In this document: in pieces, positions 21,930 through 33,980 of the stretch
Position numbering within the stretch: position 1 is the first letter of the stretch
How the letters are laid out: every line of letters begins with the position of its first letter
Source: Crocodylus rhombifer
Taxonomy: Eukaryota > Chordata > Crocodylia > Crocodylidae
Assembly (NCBI GenBank): GCA_038503035.1
Contig: JAVSML010001162.1
Location: 328,123-392,122 of the forward strand
DNA: 64,000 nucleotides
Direction of reading: 5' to 3'
The notes under the pieces: generated by a model
Databases searched by the model: none
Told to the model about the DNA's origin: nothing
What the model saw: the letters and a program-made list of their open reading frames with translations, nothing else
Position numbers and translations under genes: made by a program

Positions 21930-24330
21930 CTTCTCCATCTCATTGTGGGACCCCTGGCACAGCTTTACAACCACTCATGGTGCTCTGGTGTGGTGCTGGA
22001 GGACTGGAAAAGGGCCAATGTGGTTCCCATCTTCAAATAAGGGAGGAAGGAGGACCGGAAGAACTATAGGCCAGTTAGTCTTACCTCGATCCTGGGTAAG
22101 CTTTTTGAGAGAATTATTCTAGCACATGACCACAAGGGGCCAGCAGGGGAGATTATGCTTAAGGGCAACCAACACAGGTTCATTAGAAGCAGGTCCTGTC
22201 AGACCAACCTGGTGGTCTTCTACAACCAGGTCACCAAATCCTTAGATGCAGGGGTAGCAGTGGACATAGTCTTTCTGGACTTTCGGAAGGCCTTCGACAC
22301 TGTCTCTCACCCCGTTCTCATTAAGAAACTGGGGGACTGTGGTGTTGACACCTACACAGTCAAATGGGTCGCCAGAGAGTGGTGGTGGATGGGTCATTTT
22401 TGAGCTGGAGGGATGTGGGCAGTGGGGTCCCCCAGGGCTCGGTCCTCGGGCGCACACTGTTCTACATCTTCATCAGTGACTTGGACAAGGGGGTAAAAAG
22501 CACCCTGTTCAAATTTACTGATGACCCTAAGATGTGGGGGGATGTGGGCATGCTAGAAGGAAGGAATAGGCTGCAATCGGACCTAGACAGGTTACAGGGG
22601 TGGATATATGAGAATAGGATGGGATTCAACACTGACAAGTGCAAGGTGGTGCACCTGAGGAGGAAGAACCAGCACCATACCTACAGGCTGGGGAACTCCC
22701 TTCTCGTCAGTGCAGAGGCAGAAAAGGATCTTGGAGTCATCATTGATGCCAAGATGAACATGGGCTGGCAGTGTGGGGAAGCTCTACCCTCTCTTTGTCA
22801 GGTGGATCCCATCTCTTTCCAGCAATCCTTCCTGGAACAACATAATTGTCAAAGAAGCCAAAGCCCTGCTGGCGACATCACCAGCACAGCCAGGCATTGA
22901 TCTGCAGGATGCTCCTGCTCCTGCCCAGGCCCTTTCCCTTGACCAGAAGGATCAGAGAATACCATCTGAGCCCCTGTTCCCTTTACCCCTGCACTAAGAG
23001 CCTTGTAGTCACTTTTGATCTGCTCATACTCTCCCCTGGCAGCATCATTGGTGCCCACATGGATAAGCAGCATGGGATAGTTAGAGGGCCAGATGAGTCT
23101 TGGTAATCCCTCCTTGACATCTTGGATCTGGGCTTAAGGCAAGCAGCAGACTTCCTGAGACAACAGGTCAGGTCAGCAGATGGTTCCCTCCATCCCCCAC
23201 AGATGGGAGTCTCCAACCACCACCACCTGTCACTTCTTGGTGGCAGTTGTCTCAATCCTTCCCACCTTGGGGAGGCCCAGCCAGTCCTCCTCCACCAGTG
23301 AAACATGCTCCTCCCTTTCTGATCCTAGGACTACATATCTGTTCTCCAGATGAACTGCTGTAGGTAGAAGGGAAGATTTCTCCTTGCTGCCAGAAGCCAT
23401 AAGCTTCCAGCTTCCACGCTCCTTAGAGTCCATGTCTTCTCTCTTTAGTGCTGCCTCTAGCAGTTCTTCCTCCATTCCTGAAGGTCTCCTCCAGCATGAA
23501 CTTGATGAACTCCTCATGGCAGAGGATGTATTGGAGCCTCACCACTTCCTCCTGTAGCTGTTTCCCATTTCCTGAGAGATACCACCAGGAGGCACTCTTC
23601 CACCTGGCCATCATTGGAAGGAACCTGCAAGCCACAGTTCCCTCAGCACCAAACCTGGACCTGGTTGGAAGTGTTGATGGTGAATGGTCCTGCCTGGACA
23701 GAAACCTCACAGGTCCCTGGCAGGACCACCTTGTCATGCATCCACAGATGCATCTCTAGCAGGTCCAAGGAGATGATACTCCCCCTCTATGTGGCACTGG
23801 TCAGGCTGCAGGTGGAGTACTGTGTCCGGTTCTGAGCGTCACACTTCAGGAGGGATGTGGCTAGCATTGAGAGGGTCCAGAGGAGGGCCACTTGCATGAT
23901 CAGGGGGCAACAGGGCAGGCCCTACACGGAGAGGCTACAGGACCTGAACCTATTCAGCCTCCACAAGAGAAGGCTGAGGGGGGATCTAGTGGCCTGTTAC
24001 AAGCTAGTCAGAGGGAACCAGCAGGCATTAGGAGAGTCCCTGTTCCCTCGAGCACTATCAGGAGTGACTAGAAATAACGGTCACAAGCTGGCAGAGGGTA
24101 AATTCAGATTAGACATTAGAAGACGCTACTTCACTGTCAGGGTGGCTAGGATCTGGAACTAACTTCCAAGCGAAGTGGTGCTGGCTTCTACCCTGGGGGT
24201 CTTTAAGACAAAGCTAGACAATCATCTTGCTGGGGTCGTTTGACCCCAGTACTCTTTTCTGCCATGGCAGGGGATCGGACTTGATCTGCTCAGGTCCCTT
24301 CCAAAACTACTAACTATGAAACTATCTTCA
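21930..24330 (+). mobile_element. CR1 LINE copy A, with inverted ORF1 piece inside
   Basis: Plus-strand RT: LYNHSWCSGVVLEDWKRANV with VVPIFK, HRFIRSRSCQTNLVVFYNQV, VDIVFLDFRKAFDTVSHPVL, SGVPQGSVLGRTLFYIFISD, and FTDD in place of the catalytic Y/FADD. The frame then breaks at about 22776 (after AKMNMGWQC) and resumes at about 23738 with IHRCISSRSKEMILPLYVAL, continuing to EYCVRF, LNLFSLHKRRLRGDLVACYK and the CR1 3' tail with AACTATGAAACTAT at 24312-24330. The gap is filled by a minus-strand CR1 ORF1 piece. Dead, multiple stops. Confidence 0.9.
22776..23737 (-). mobile_element. inverted CR1 ORF1 (esterase) segment inside copy A
   Basis: Read on the minus strand, this gives a damaged CR1 ORF1: QVVVVGDSHLWG (SGNH hydrolase GDS block, near 23215), CCLPGAQI, then LLIHVGTNDAARGEYEQIKS (HVGTND block, 23000-23070) and FSDPS. 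CR1 ORF1 proteins of vertebrates carry an SGNH-type esterase domain, so the identity is firm. It replaces about 35 bases of copy A's RT reading and points the opposite way. Confidence 0.85.
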
Positions 24331-25537
24331 CAGACAGGCTCACTAACCTAGTGAGGGGGGCTTTAAATTAGGTTTTCTGTGGGATGGAGACCAAAGCCCT
24401 GAGGTAAATGGGGAAGCAGAGGAAGAGCAAGCAGGAAGGGGCAACAGGGAAATCAAGTCAATTGACTAGTTACCTTAGGTGCCTGTACACAAATACACGG
24501 AGCCTGGGAAACAAACAGGAAGAATTGGAAGTCCTTGTACAGTCATGGAACTATGACATAATTGGAATAACAGAGACTCGGTTGAAGCTTGCATGACTGG
24601 AGCACTGTCATAGATGGGAGTAAATTGTCAGGGGTGGCTGACTTGAAGGTATCCAGCCTGTCAAGGTGTTCCTTCACAAGATCAGCTTTGATGGAGGGTA
24701 AGGAATCTCCCTCACCTGGGCCACCCTGTCCTGCAGTGGGCAGGGGCATTCCATGGGACTGGTGAAAAATTGACGCAAAGTACCTATTAAGCAAGTTTGC
24801 TTTTTCCTGGGCATCAGTTGTCAGTTGTCCCAACTGGTTTAGCAGAGGTCCAATGTTGCCCTTGCTTTTCCTCCAGCTCCCCACATAGCTAATAGATAAG
24901 GCCTGTTGAGTCTCTGGGTTAGGGTCAGAGGGGAAAGCATCAAGAGTGATGTCATGATGAGGGTCTGCAGTAGACCACCAGACCAGGAGGAAGTGGTGGA
25001 TGAGGCTTTCTTCCCATAGCTAGCAGAAGCTTCCCAATCACCGGCCCTGGTTCTCATGTGGGACTTCAATCATTCTGACATCTGCTGGGATGGCAATACA
25101 GCAGTGCACAGGCAATCCAGGAAGTTTTTGGACAGAGTTGGTGACAACTTCTCAGTGCAGGTGCTGAAGTGGCTAACTAGGGGCCATGCTTTTATTGACC
25201 TGCTACACAGAAACAGGGAAGGATTGGTGGGGAATGTAGTAGTGGGTGGCAGCTTGGGCAGTAGCGACCACAAGATGATTGAGTTCAGGATCTGGAACAA
25301 TGAACAGCAGCAGAGGAAGGACCCTTCAGAAAAGCAGGCTTCAATTTGCTAAGAGAATTCCTGAGAAGTCAGTCTGAGAGGGAGAAGAATCCAGAAGAGG
25401 TGGCTGTAGTTTCAAGAAGCCTTACTGAGAGTGCAGGAACAAACCATCCTGATGCACAGGAAGACTAGCAAGTATGGCAGAAGACCAGCTTGGCTCAGCA
25501 GGAAACTCTTCAGTAAATTAAAATCTTCAGTACACTG
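24331..25537 (+). mobile_element. CR1 LINE copy B, 5' part (ORF1 end and endonuclease)
   Basis: Begins directly at the 3' end of copy A. The ORF1-ORF2 junction GGGGGCTTTAAATTAGG is at 24355, ORF2 starts LYTNTRSLGNKQEELEVLVQ (about 24485) and runs to IIGITET. An inverted piece follows (24625-24893), then endonuclease resumes: SRPPDQEE, LMWDFNHSDICWDGNT and GSSDHKMIEFRI (25260-25300), with the GDFN motif changed to WDFN and the SDH catalytic motif kept. The copy is interrupted at about 25537 by the young CR1 ORF2 and resumes at 28498. Confidence 0.85.
24625..24893 (-). mobile_element. inverted CR1 linker segment inside copy B
   Basis: Minus-strand frame reads SWRKSKGNIGPLLNQLGQLT, TDAQEKANLLNRYFASIFHQ, DSLPSIKADLVKEHLDRLDT, i.e. 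the CR1 ORF2 stretch between endonuclease and RT. The same stretch occurs in plus orientation at 26925-27170. Here it lies inside copy B's endonuclease in the opposite orientation. Confidence 0.88.
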
Positions 25538-25815
25538 CGGAGCTGGTGTCATTGGGAAGGCTTTGGCTTCCATGACCACAGCCCGCTCTTTGGCAAGAGA
25601 GGCAGCAAGCTGCTGGGAAGAGATGGCCTCCACCTCTCCACCCTGAGGAGGAGCCTCTTCTGAGCCAGGCTGGCTGAGCTCCACTGGGCTTTAAACTAAG
25701 CCCGCTGGGGGATGGAGGGACTACTGCCACTGCTGGCCCGCTGAGCGACCCTTGCAAAGCCAGCAGACCAAGGCACTTAAGGGAGCCCACCCCTGCCCCA
25801 GCCCTGGCACAATCT

Positions 25816-27111
25816 GTGGGCAAGGCAAGAGCCCCCAAGGGGACACTTGCCTGCCTGTACACTAATGCCAGGAGCCTGGGCAACAAGCAGGAGGAGCTCA
25901 TCCTCCTGCTCAGTGCGAAGAAATACGATGTCATTGGGATAACAGAGACCTGGTGGGACTCCACCCATGACTGGACCATGGGTATAGAGGGCTATACCCT
26001 GTACAGGAGGGATCGTGTTGACAAAAGGGGCGGGGGTGTGGCTCTCTATGTGAAGGAAAGCTACATGTCCCTGCAAGCTGATGTTGGCGACTGGCATGGA
26101 CAGCTAGAGATGCTGTGGGTAAAAATTCGTAGGGAATATGGCACAGGGGACACAACGGTGGGAGTCTACTACAGACCTCCCACTCAAAGTCCTGAGCTTG
26201 ACCAGGAGTTCGCCCAGGAACTGACTGAGGCCGCTTGCTCCAGGACCTTGGTTGTCATGGGTGACTTCAATTACCCAGACATCTCGTGGGAAGATCACTC
26301 AGCAAAATCCGAGCGGTCGCAAAGCTTTCTCTCATGCGTGGATGACCTCTACCTGACTCAGGAAGTCTATGGGCCAACGAGAGGCAAAGCGCTGCTCGAC
26401 CTGGTACTGGCTACGGGGGACGACCTAATCGGCGACCTAGTGATCGATGGGAAGCTGGGTGACAGCGACCGCGAGCTGATCACCTTCACCATCCGCCGTA
26501 AAGCTGGCAAGTCAGTCAGCAACACAGAAGTCCTTGACTTCAGAAAAGCCGACTTTGACAAGCTCAAGAGGCTTGTCGGTCAGGCCCTTAGGGACCATGA
26601 CCCCAGGGAGATTGGAGTTCAAGAAGAGTGGTTGCTTCTCAAGGAAGCGATCCTCAATGCACAAGCTAAATCTATTCCAGCACAGAGGAAAGGCAGCAAG
26701 AAGGCACAGCAGCCCTCCTGGCTCTCCAGGGACCTAGCGGACCTCCTACGGCTAAAAAGGAAAGCCTACAAAGCATGGAGGACGGGATTCACCTCCAAGG
26801 AGGATTATTCTGCACTGGTCCGGTCCCACAGGGAGCAAACCAGGAAAGCCAAGGCTGCAACTGAACTCCAACTAGCTTCAAGCATCAAGGACAACAAAAA
26901 GTCCTTTTTCAGATATGTGGAGAGCCGGAGAAAAAGCAAGGGCAACGTTGGACCCCTGCTAAACCAGATGGGGCAACTGACAACTGACGCCCAGGAAAAA
27001 GCCAACCTATTAAATAGGACTTTGCGTCAGACTTTCATCAGTCCCATGGGACGCCCATGCCTGCTACGGGAGAGGGAGATCTGGGTGATGGGGATCCCCT
27101 GCCCTCCATAA
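25816..27111 (+). pseudogene. CR1 ORF2 endonuclease part (disabled)
   Basis: 431-codon frame. AP-type endonuclease: LYTNARSLGNKQEELILLLS at residues 12-31, VIGITETWWDSTHD (catalytic Glu) about residue 39, GGGVALYVKESY about 72, GVYYRPPTQ about 116, VVMGDFNYPDISW (GDFN) about 145, and LGDSDRELITF about 214, where the expected SDH catalytic histidine is arginine. After the linker SRRKSKGNVGPLLNQMGQL the frame shifts near 27018 and ends in unrelated residues. ORF2 in CR1 makes the nick and copies the RNA into the target; this copy should be inactive. It is the longest open frame in the window. Confidence 0.93.
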
Positions 27112-28378
27112 ATGCTGACCTCGTGAAGGAACACCTTGAGAAGCTGGATACCTTCAAGTCAGCTGGCCCTAACAATCTGCACCCCAGGGTACTCAAGGAG
27201 CTGGCAAGCGTCATAGCCCAGCCCCTGGCACGGATCTTTGAAAACTCCTGGCACTCTGGTGTAGTGCCCGAAGACTGGAAGAAGGCCAGTGTGGTGCCGA
27301 TCTTCAAGAAAGGGAGGAGAGTGGATCCGGCTAACTACAGGCCCATTAGCCTGACTTCTATCCTGGGGAAGATCTTAGAAAAGTTTATTAAGGAGGCCAT
27401 CCTTGATGGACTGGCCCAGGCTAACGTCCTAGGGATAGCCAGCATGGGTTTGTTGCAGGTAGGTCTTGTTTGACCAATCTCATTTCCTTCTATGACCAGG
27501 TGACCTATCACCTGGACGAGGGAGAAGAGATTGATGTCATATATCTTGACTTCAAAAAAGCTTTTGATCTGGTATCCCATGATCACCTCTTGGCCATACT
27601 GGCCAGTTGTGGCCTTGGCTCCACCACGATCCTCTGGCTGGGAAATTGGCTCCGTGGTTGGACCCAGAGGGTTGTAATTGATGGCAGTCACTCATCGTGG
27701 TGCCCTGTGACCAGTGGGGTCCCTCAAGGCTCTGTCCTGGGACCCATCCTGTTCAACATCTTCATTAATGATGTGGACATTGGAGTTAGGAGTGGACTGG
27801 CCAAGTTCGCCAATGACACCAAACTTTGGGGCAAAGCATCCATGCCAGAAGATAGGTGGGTGATCCAGGCTGACCTGGACAAGCTCAGCAAATGGGCAGA
27901 CAAGAACCTCATGGTTAACACCGAAAAATGCAAGGTTCTCCACCTTGGGAGGAAAAACCTGCAGCATCCTTATAGGCTCGGCAGTGCTACATTGGATAGC
28001 ACTACAGAAGAAAGAGACTTGGGGGTCATCATTGACCACAAGATGAACATAAGCCTGCAATGCGATGCTGCGGCTAGTAAAGCGACCAACACGCTGGCTT
28101 GCATCCATAGATGCTTCTCGAGCAAATCCCGGGACGTCATTCTCCCCTTGTACTCGGCCTTGGTGAGGCCGCAGCTGGAGTACTGCGTCCAGTTTTGGGC
28201 TCCACAATTCAAAAAGGATGTGGACAAGCTTGAGAGAGTCCAGAGGAGAGCCATGCGCATGATCAGAGGTCAGGAAAACAGATCTTACGATGATAGGCTG
28301 AGAGACATGGGACTCTTTAGCCTGGAAAAGCGCAGGCTCAGGGGTGATCTGATGGCCACCTATAAGTATCAGGGGTGA
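27057..28378 (+). pseudogene. CR1 ORF2 reverse transcriptase part (disabled)
   Basis: RT continues in two frames. The first carries INADLVKEHLEKLDTFKSAG, WKKASVVPIFKKGRRVDPAN and YRPISLTSILGKILEKFI. A one-base loss in a G run near 27432 shifts it. The second (27470-28378) carries LTFY..YDQVTYHLDEGEE-type helix, IDVIYLDFKKAFDLVSHDHL, SGVPQGSVLGPILFNIFIND and LAKFANDTKLWG. The catalytic Y/FADD box is FAND, so a metal-binding aspartate is lost. The frame breaks again at 28370 (GGATAAGTATCAGG region), before the conserved tail. Confidence 0.92.
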
Positions 28379-28497
28379 CCACCAGGATCTGGGGGAACGT
28401 TTGTTCACCAGAGCGCCCCAAGGGATGACGAGGTCGAACGGTCACAAACTTCTGCAATACCGTTTCAGGCTGGACATAAGGAAGAATTTCTTTACTG

Positions 28498-29595
28498 GCA
28501 TTTGATATAGTCTCCCACAATGTTTTCCCAGGCAAGCTAAGGAAGTATGGGCTGGAAGAATAGACTGTAAGGTAGATAGATAACTGGCTGGAGCATTGGG
28601 TTCAGAGAGTAGTAATCAGTGGCTCAGTGTCTAGTTAGCCGATATCAAGTAGAGTGCCCCAGGGGTCGGTCCTGAGGCCAATTTTTGTTCACTGTGTTCA
28701 TCAACAACCTGCAAGATGGCATAGAGTGCACCCTCAGCAAGTTTGCAGATGACACCAAGCTGGGGAAAGTAGTAGATATGCTGGAGGGTAGGGCTTGGAT
28801 TCAGAGTGAGCTAAACGAATAGGAGGATTGGGCCAAAAGAAATCTCATGAGGTTCAATAAGGACAAGCACAAAGTCCTGCGCTTGGGAAAGAACAATCCC
28901 ATGCACCAGTACAGGCTGGGGGCTGACTGGCTGGGCAGCAGCTCTGTAGAAAAGGACCTGGGGTCTTCCTATACAGTTGACAATAATTTGAATATGAGCC
29001 AACGATGCTCCCTTGTTGCAAAGAAGGCTAACGGCATAGTGGGCTGCACTGGTAGATGTGTTGCTAGCAGGTCAAGGGTATTCAGCACTAGTGAGGCCAA
29101 ATCTACAGTACTGTGTTGAGTTTTGGGGCCCCCGGCTACAGAAAGGATGTGGACAAATTGGAGGACGAAGAAATGGTTTGGGGGCTGGGGGACATGACTT
29201 CTGAGAAGAGGCAGAGGGAACTGGTCTTATTTAGTCTAGAGTAGAGAAGACTAAGAGAGGATTTAATAACAGCTTTCAACTGCCTCAAGGGAGGTTTGGA
29301 AAAAAGATGGAGTGAGACTCTTCTCAGTGCTGGCAGATGACAGAATAAGGAGCAACGGTCTCAAGTTGCAGCAAGGGAAGTCTAGGTTAGATATGAGGAA
29401 GACTTTTCTCACCAGGAAGGTAGTAAAACACTGAAACAGGTTACCCAGAGGTGGTGGAAACTCCACCCTTGGAGGTTTTTAAGGCCCGGCTAGACAAAGC
29501 TTGGGCCGGGATGATCTAGTTGGGGATGGCCCTGCTTTGAGCAGGGGGTTGGACTAGATGATCTCCTGAGGTCCCTTCCAGTATAGTGTAGACCT
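28498..29595 (+). mobile_element. CR1 LINE copy B, 3' part
   Basis: Starts abruptly in RT at AFDIVSHNVFPGKLRKYGLE, then WLEHWVQRVVISGS, RVPQGSVL, a frame-broken ADDTKLG region near 28745, MRFNKDKHKVLRLGKNNPMH, QYRLGADWLGSSSVEKDLGS and the CR1 tail with GGACTAGATGATCTCCTGAG near 29550. It belongs with 24331-25537: together they make one older CR1 copy lacking the linker-to-RT segment, which is where the young ORF2 now sits. Confidence 0.88.
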
Positions 29596-32500
29596 ACCCC
29601 AGCTAGCAGTATACTATCCAGAGCTGGAACGCCAGTAGCACTCTAGCTAGAGCAACAAGGAGCTCAGCATGGACCTGTTTACTCTGCTTTGTGTTTAAAG
29701 CTCTCTCTAGTGACTGCTGTATAGACATACCCTCAGTCTGCTCACCTGCAAAGTGGGATAATAAAGTATATAGCGAACCTTAATTATTTTATATTTATAA
29801 TAAACCTTCAGATCTAAGGATAGAAGGTGCTATAAAAATTAAACTGTTCTTAAGGTGCTACTATTCATATATACTAGCTATCCATAGCTATGAGCCTTTT
29901 GGATAGGATATCAATCTAATAAATAGTAAGGACACATATTCCCTATGTTCTAGCAAAAATAATCACTCTTGTTACTTGAAGCTTTCCTCTCTTAATCCAG
30001 TTTATTAAAATGGCAACTTTTTGCCTCAAAATGTCCTCATTTCAACTGTTGGTAGCTAGGCAATTAATCTTTGTCAAGGTGAACAGCAGGTGCATTACAT
30101 ATTCTTCATCCAAAGGATAGAAGAGCTAGACAAGTGCTTGCAAGAAGCAAACACCTTATAATTTATAAGAAACGATGTAGGCCAGATGCCATTTACTCTC
30201 TGACAAAAAAATGGTTTAAATCTTTCTAAGTGGGTGGGAATAGCTGCTTTTTATTTTTTGTTATTTTTACATGGATTCTATGTTTTAGTAAGCAAGAGCA
30301 TTTGGACAGCAGTTCTTTAAAGTAAGCAGCAGCAGTTTTTTCATTTGTGTTCCTCCCAGAATTAGTAGTAATCAATGTGCCTTGTTCCGTATTTTTGGTT
30401 GTGCATTTCCTGCAGCAATATATTTCTCTTTTACTTTTCATATTGCTAGCATTACTTTAAAGGGTGACATTCTTAACAGACATCAAGTACTGTCAATTTA
30501 TTGTAGCAGTACTACACGCAGCTGTTTCATTTTACCAACACGAATTTTCAGCTAGCAGCTGTACAAAATTTATCAAATCTTAGTTTTTCTGGATTCAAAT
30601 TTCATTTAAATTATGTTATTACGGTTGCACGTAATTTGGAATGTTATATGTAACATTACTTTTATTGTGGAGACATTAATATCTCTTTGCATCATAGAAT
30701 TTCATTTTATATTTAAAACTCAGTTGGAAACCTTTTCCCCTTACATATATGCCTTCAGTTTTTTTAAATCTCTTTAACTGTGTTCTTTAATTCTGTAAAG
30801 GATTTTGGAATAATTTGAAGACCAAATAGAATGGAAAATAAAGTTTATTGGATGCTTCTGTTTTATATTTAATGCTCTGCTGTGTTGATGCTAAAATTAT
30901 GAGATGACTACACATGCTTTCAAACCAAGATTAAAGCTTTCTAAATCCTAAATCATTCACAGAATAATTTGAGTTAAAAATAATTGTATTTTAAAACAAA
31001 ATAATTGAATGCTAATGATTCACTTAGGCACCATGACAAAAATAAGCTACTTTCCTTGTAATTTGGAATTACATTGGTAATGAGATAGTAAAAGGGACAG
31101 AATAGCAGAGGGGATTAACAGCCTTCTGTGTCTGGTAGTGCACAGCACCCCAATTCCCAGCACAGTAAGGATCCCTCACTACCTCTAGTCAACCCTCAAC
31201 AGGCACACACACATATGAATACAGATCTTCATCCATCTTATTCTCAAGGCAGCTGTCTCACCTGGAGCATGCCAGCAGCAAAGCCATCACAACGCTATCT
31301 CAACCACCTCCCCATCATCCACCTGCAGGCAGCAAGCAAGAGTGGCCTACCTGACAATCTCGAAATAGCCTCCGTTCACTGCCACGAGCCCAACCCCCAG
31401 CAGCCAGCACATGGGGGTCCCACAGGAAAAAGCCAGGGCAGCTAAAGAAAGGAAGGGCTCTTTGCTACTAAGGCGAAAAGAAGGGAGCAGGGGTAATGGA
31501 TGTTTCAGGTATTGTGGACCTGATTTACAAAAAATAGCTGGCAACTGACTGCACAAAAATGTGTAATAAATAGTTTGCTTATTTCTGTAAGCAGTTGTAT
31601 TTATACAATGGTAAGAATAAATTAAAATGCTGCACATTTGACATTTATTTAAATTATTCTCTGTATACATGGTAAGCTAAAGGATACTGCTTTTGAATAT
31701 ATTTAATAGGTTTGACATTTTAGATCTGAACTGATGGATTTACCTGACATGTCTGTAGTGCGGATTGTACTAGAACTGGATATTCCATTAATACCTTGAT
31801 TAGTCATTTAATTACATGCTACACTAGTTGTCTGGTTACAGTTTGTGTAACTTGGCAGCTCTCCATTTAGTAAACTGACTAAAACATACTTTTGCTTGGA
31901 ATTTGTGTTGCATGGCAACCACCAAAGGATATTTTAAAGCATTAATGTAACTAAAAGTTGGCCCAGAAATAACAACAGTCTAAATGATATTAAAAGATTG
32001 ATTTTTGTAAGAGACCTATAGGAAGACCAAAGACAGGAGGTATGGGGCTTTGTAGTTTTTCTCAGAATTGCTTTTTGTACAATAAACTAGTAATGAGCCT
32101 ACCACGTCATTCTCAGTTTTCCTAATGTTCCTTCTCTCAAGAGCAACCAAATTGTATGTCTCTTTCTTGACATGTCTGCATGTCTGTTCAAAACAATCTA
32201 TAGCCTTTGATATTAATCTCACACTTACTATCATTTTCCTGTCAAGTCTAGTTAAGGCAAAAGTGAAAAATGAGCCCTCCACACATGGTTGCTGAGCAAC
32301 AGCAGATAAAGATTTGCTTTTGTGCTATCACTACATAAACCAGTCCTTTCTCTGGTTGGTGGCCCATGTAAGAGATCTCTGTTACAAATGTCTGAAGCAG
32401 CTACAGTTTGAACATCAGATATCCTATTTTAAATACGTATGATTCAACATACTAAATAGTTATAAAAATAATATGTTAATGCCAAGATGCTTATTGGATG

Positions 32501-33980
32501 GCTAGTATCTTGCCTTCAGTTATAGTCTTATCATATAGCTTTATTTTCCTTACAGTGATTTCTGATGAGATTTTTGTATATATTACCTCACTACCCTGAA
32601 ATAATTGGTTCTCCTATATTTCTCTTTTGTATTTGAATAAAAATACCTTACTATAGTTAGATTTTTATCCAAAATTCTGTCAGTTCTCAGAGGTAGCCTT
32701 TTTGTATTTTAATTTGTGGCATAAACACATTAATTTTTTTTCACCTTCCAGACACTATAATAAATAATCAGAGCACCGCTAGAGAGATGAAATCCCACTA
32801 TATGCCAATGGTCCAGAAATCCCTGCTGTCCAGGGGAACGTGCCCACTGTGCCATATCTTACAAGGGTGCAACAAAGCCATCTCCGAAGGCCGGTGGACC
32901 AGCACTGCTTCCTTGTTGCCTGGAATACAGTCCAGGGAACATTAACAAGGAGGGTCTTTATCTTGAGAAATTCTAAATGTAGATAGAAGGCTTGCTCCCA
33001 TGTATTGCAAAAGGCAACCTGGAACCCCATTCATTTGTTCAAAAAAGGTATCCTTAGTGCAAACTAAGGGTGAAAAAAAAATCATTTGCATAGCCCCTCC
33101 CTTAAGCAACTCTCCTAGAGTGAGCCTGAACTGCTTCATGGGGGCAGTGGGAGCCAAGCTTTTTGCCAGGCCTGTCACAAATTAACCCTGCACCTTTTGT
33201 GAGTGCCATACCAGTTCCCTTCGCCTACCCTATTTGCTGCTCTGCCTTTTGCTTCCTGCTCTATGTTCCTCATCTGCTGCTCTGCTTTTTCATTTCCTGC
33301 CCTTCCGCTACCTACTGTGTTGCTTGTTCCCTCTCTGATCTTCCACTTGCCACATGGGTTGCCCCTGCCACTTGTGACACAAATGCTGCTGGCTGACCAT
33401 CACACTAGAAGGTTTGAACTGGTGCCACAGTATACCTTGAAGCAGGAGCTATTCGTTACAGGGTGAATGGAAGGCATGTCATGTCTTTTTTGTTACAGTT
33501 GGCAGCCGTCTTTTCTCACAGGTAATGCTAAAAATAGGAATAACCTGACTTCATTAAGCACTATGAAAATAAAAAAGGGTTTTTACAATATATAATGTAA
33601 AATGTTTACGAATAGCAGTTACCATAAAATAAAATAATATTTGCATAGTTAAATTATTCATTACATCCTACTGTAAATATGATCTGCACAAATTGGTTTT
33701 GTATTAAAAAAATCTTAATGAGCTTTCCTAAGCTCTGAGTAGCTTTTAGTGTCACTATAGTTACAGCAAACGCTTTACAAGCAATGTCCAAAGCAATGAA
33801 TATCTTTCCAAGTATCATTATACTTCAAACTCTAGACTACTAATGTAATTTTCTTTCTGAACTTATAAAAGGCAACATGCACAAAACCCTATATTTAGAT
33901 TTTCCCAGAATCCAATTACATGTTATAGAATGCGATATGTAATTTAATGCATTACAGTGAATTATTGTAAATAGTCTATG
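29596..33980. other. intergenic, mostly AT-rich, no gene seen
   Basis: No exon or gene recognised between the CR1 cluster and 34.0 kb. A MIR-like remnant (CTCACCTGCAAAGTGGGATA at 29740-29850) is likely. Frames at 31128-31445 and 33163-33466 are compositional, the latter from TTCCTGCTCT-rich words. A GC-richer patch at 32770-33180 is unclassified. Confidence 0.5.

Larger units (their letters stand above)
25538..28497 (+). mobile_element. young CR1 LINE: ORF1 end plus nearly complete ORF2, 3' end missing
   Basis: Contains the last part of ORF1 and the ORF2 of a younger CR1. The ORF2 start near 25816 leads into the endonuclease and RT up to the C-terminal segment ending LDIRKNFFT at 28497. The terminal region seen in the sibling copy at 18108-18305 is absent: sequence switches to an older CR1 within AFDIVSHN at 28498. 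A missing 3' end is unusual, because CR1 normally truncates 5'. Confidence 0.92.

Noticed and set aside
25816..27111. 431-codon open frame as a possible host gene
   Set aside because: It carries CR1 endonuclease motifs, is frameshifted at the linker, and belongs to a retrotransposon.
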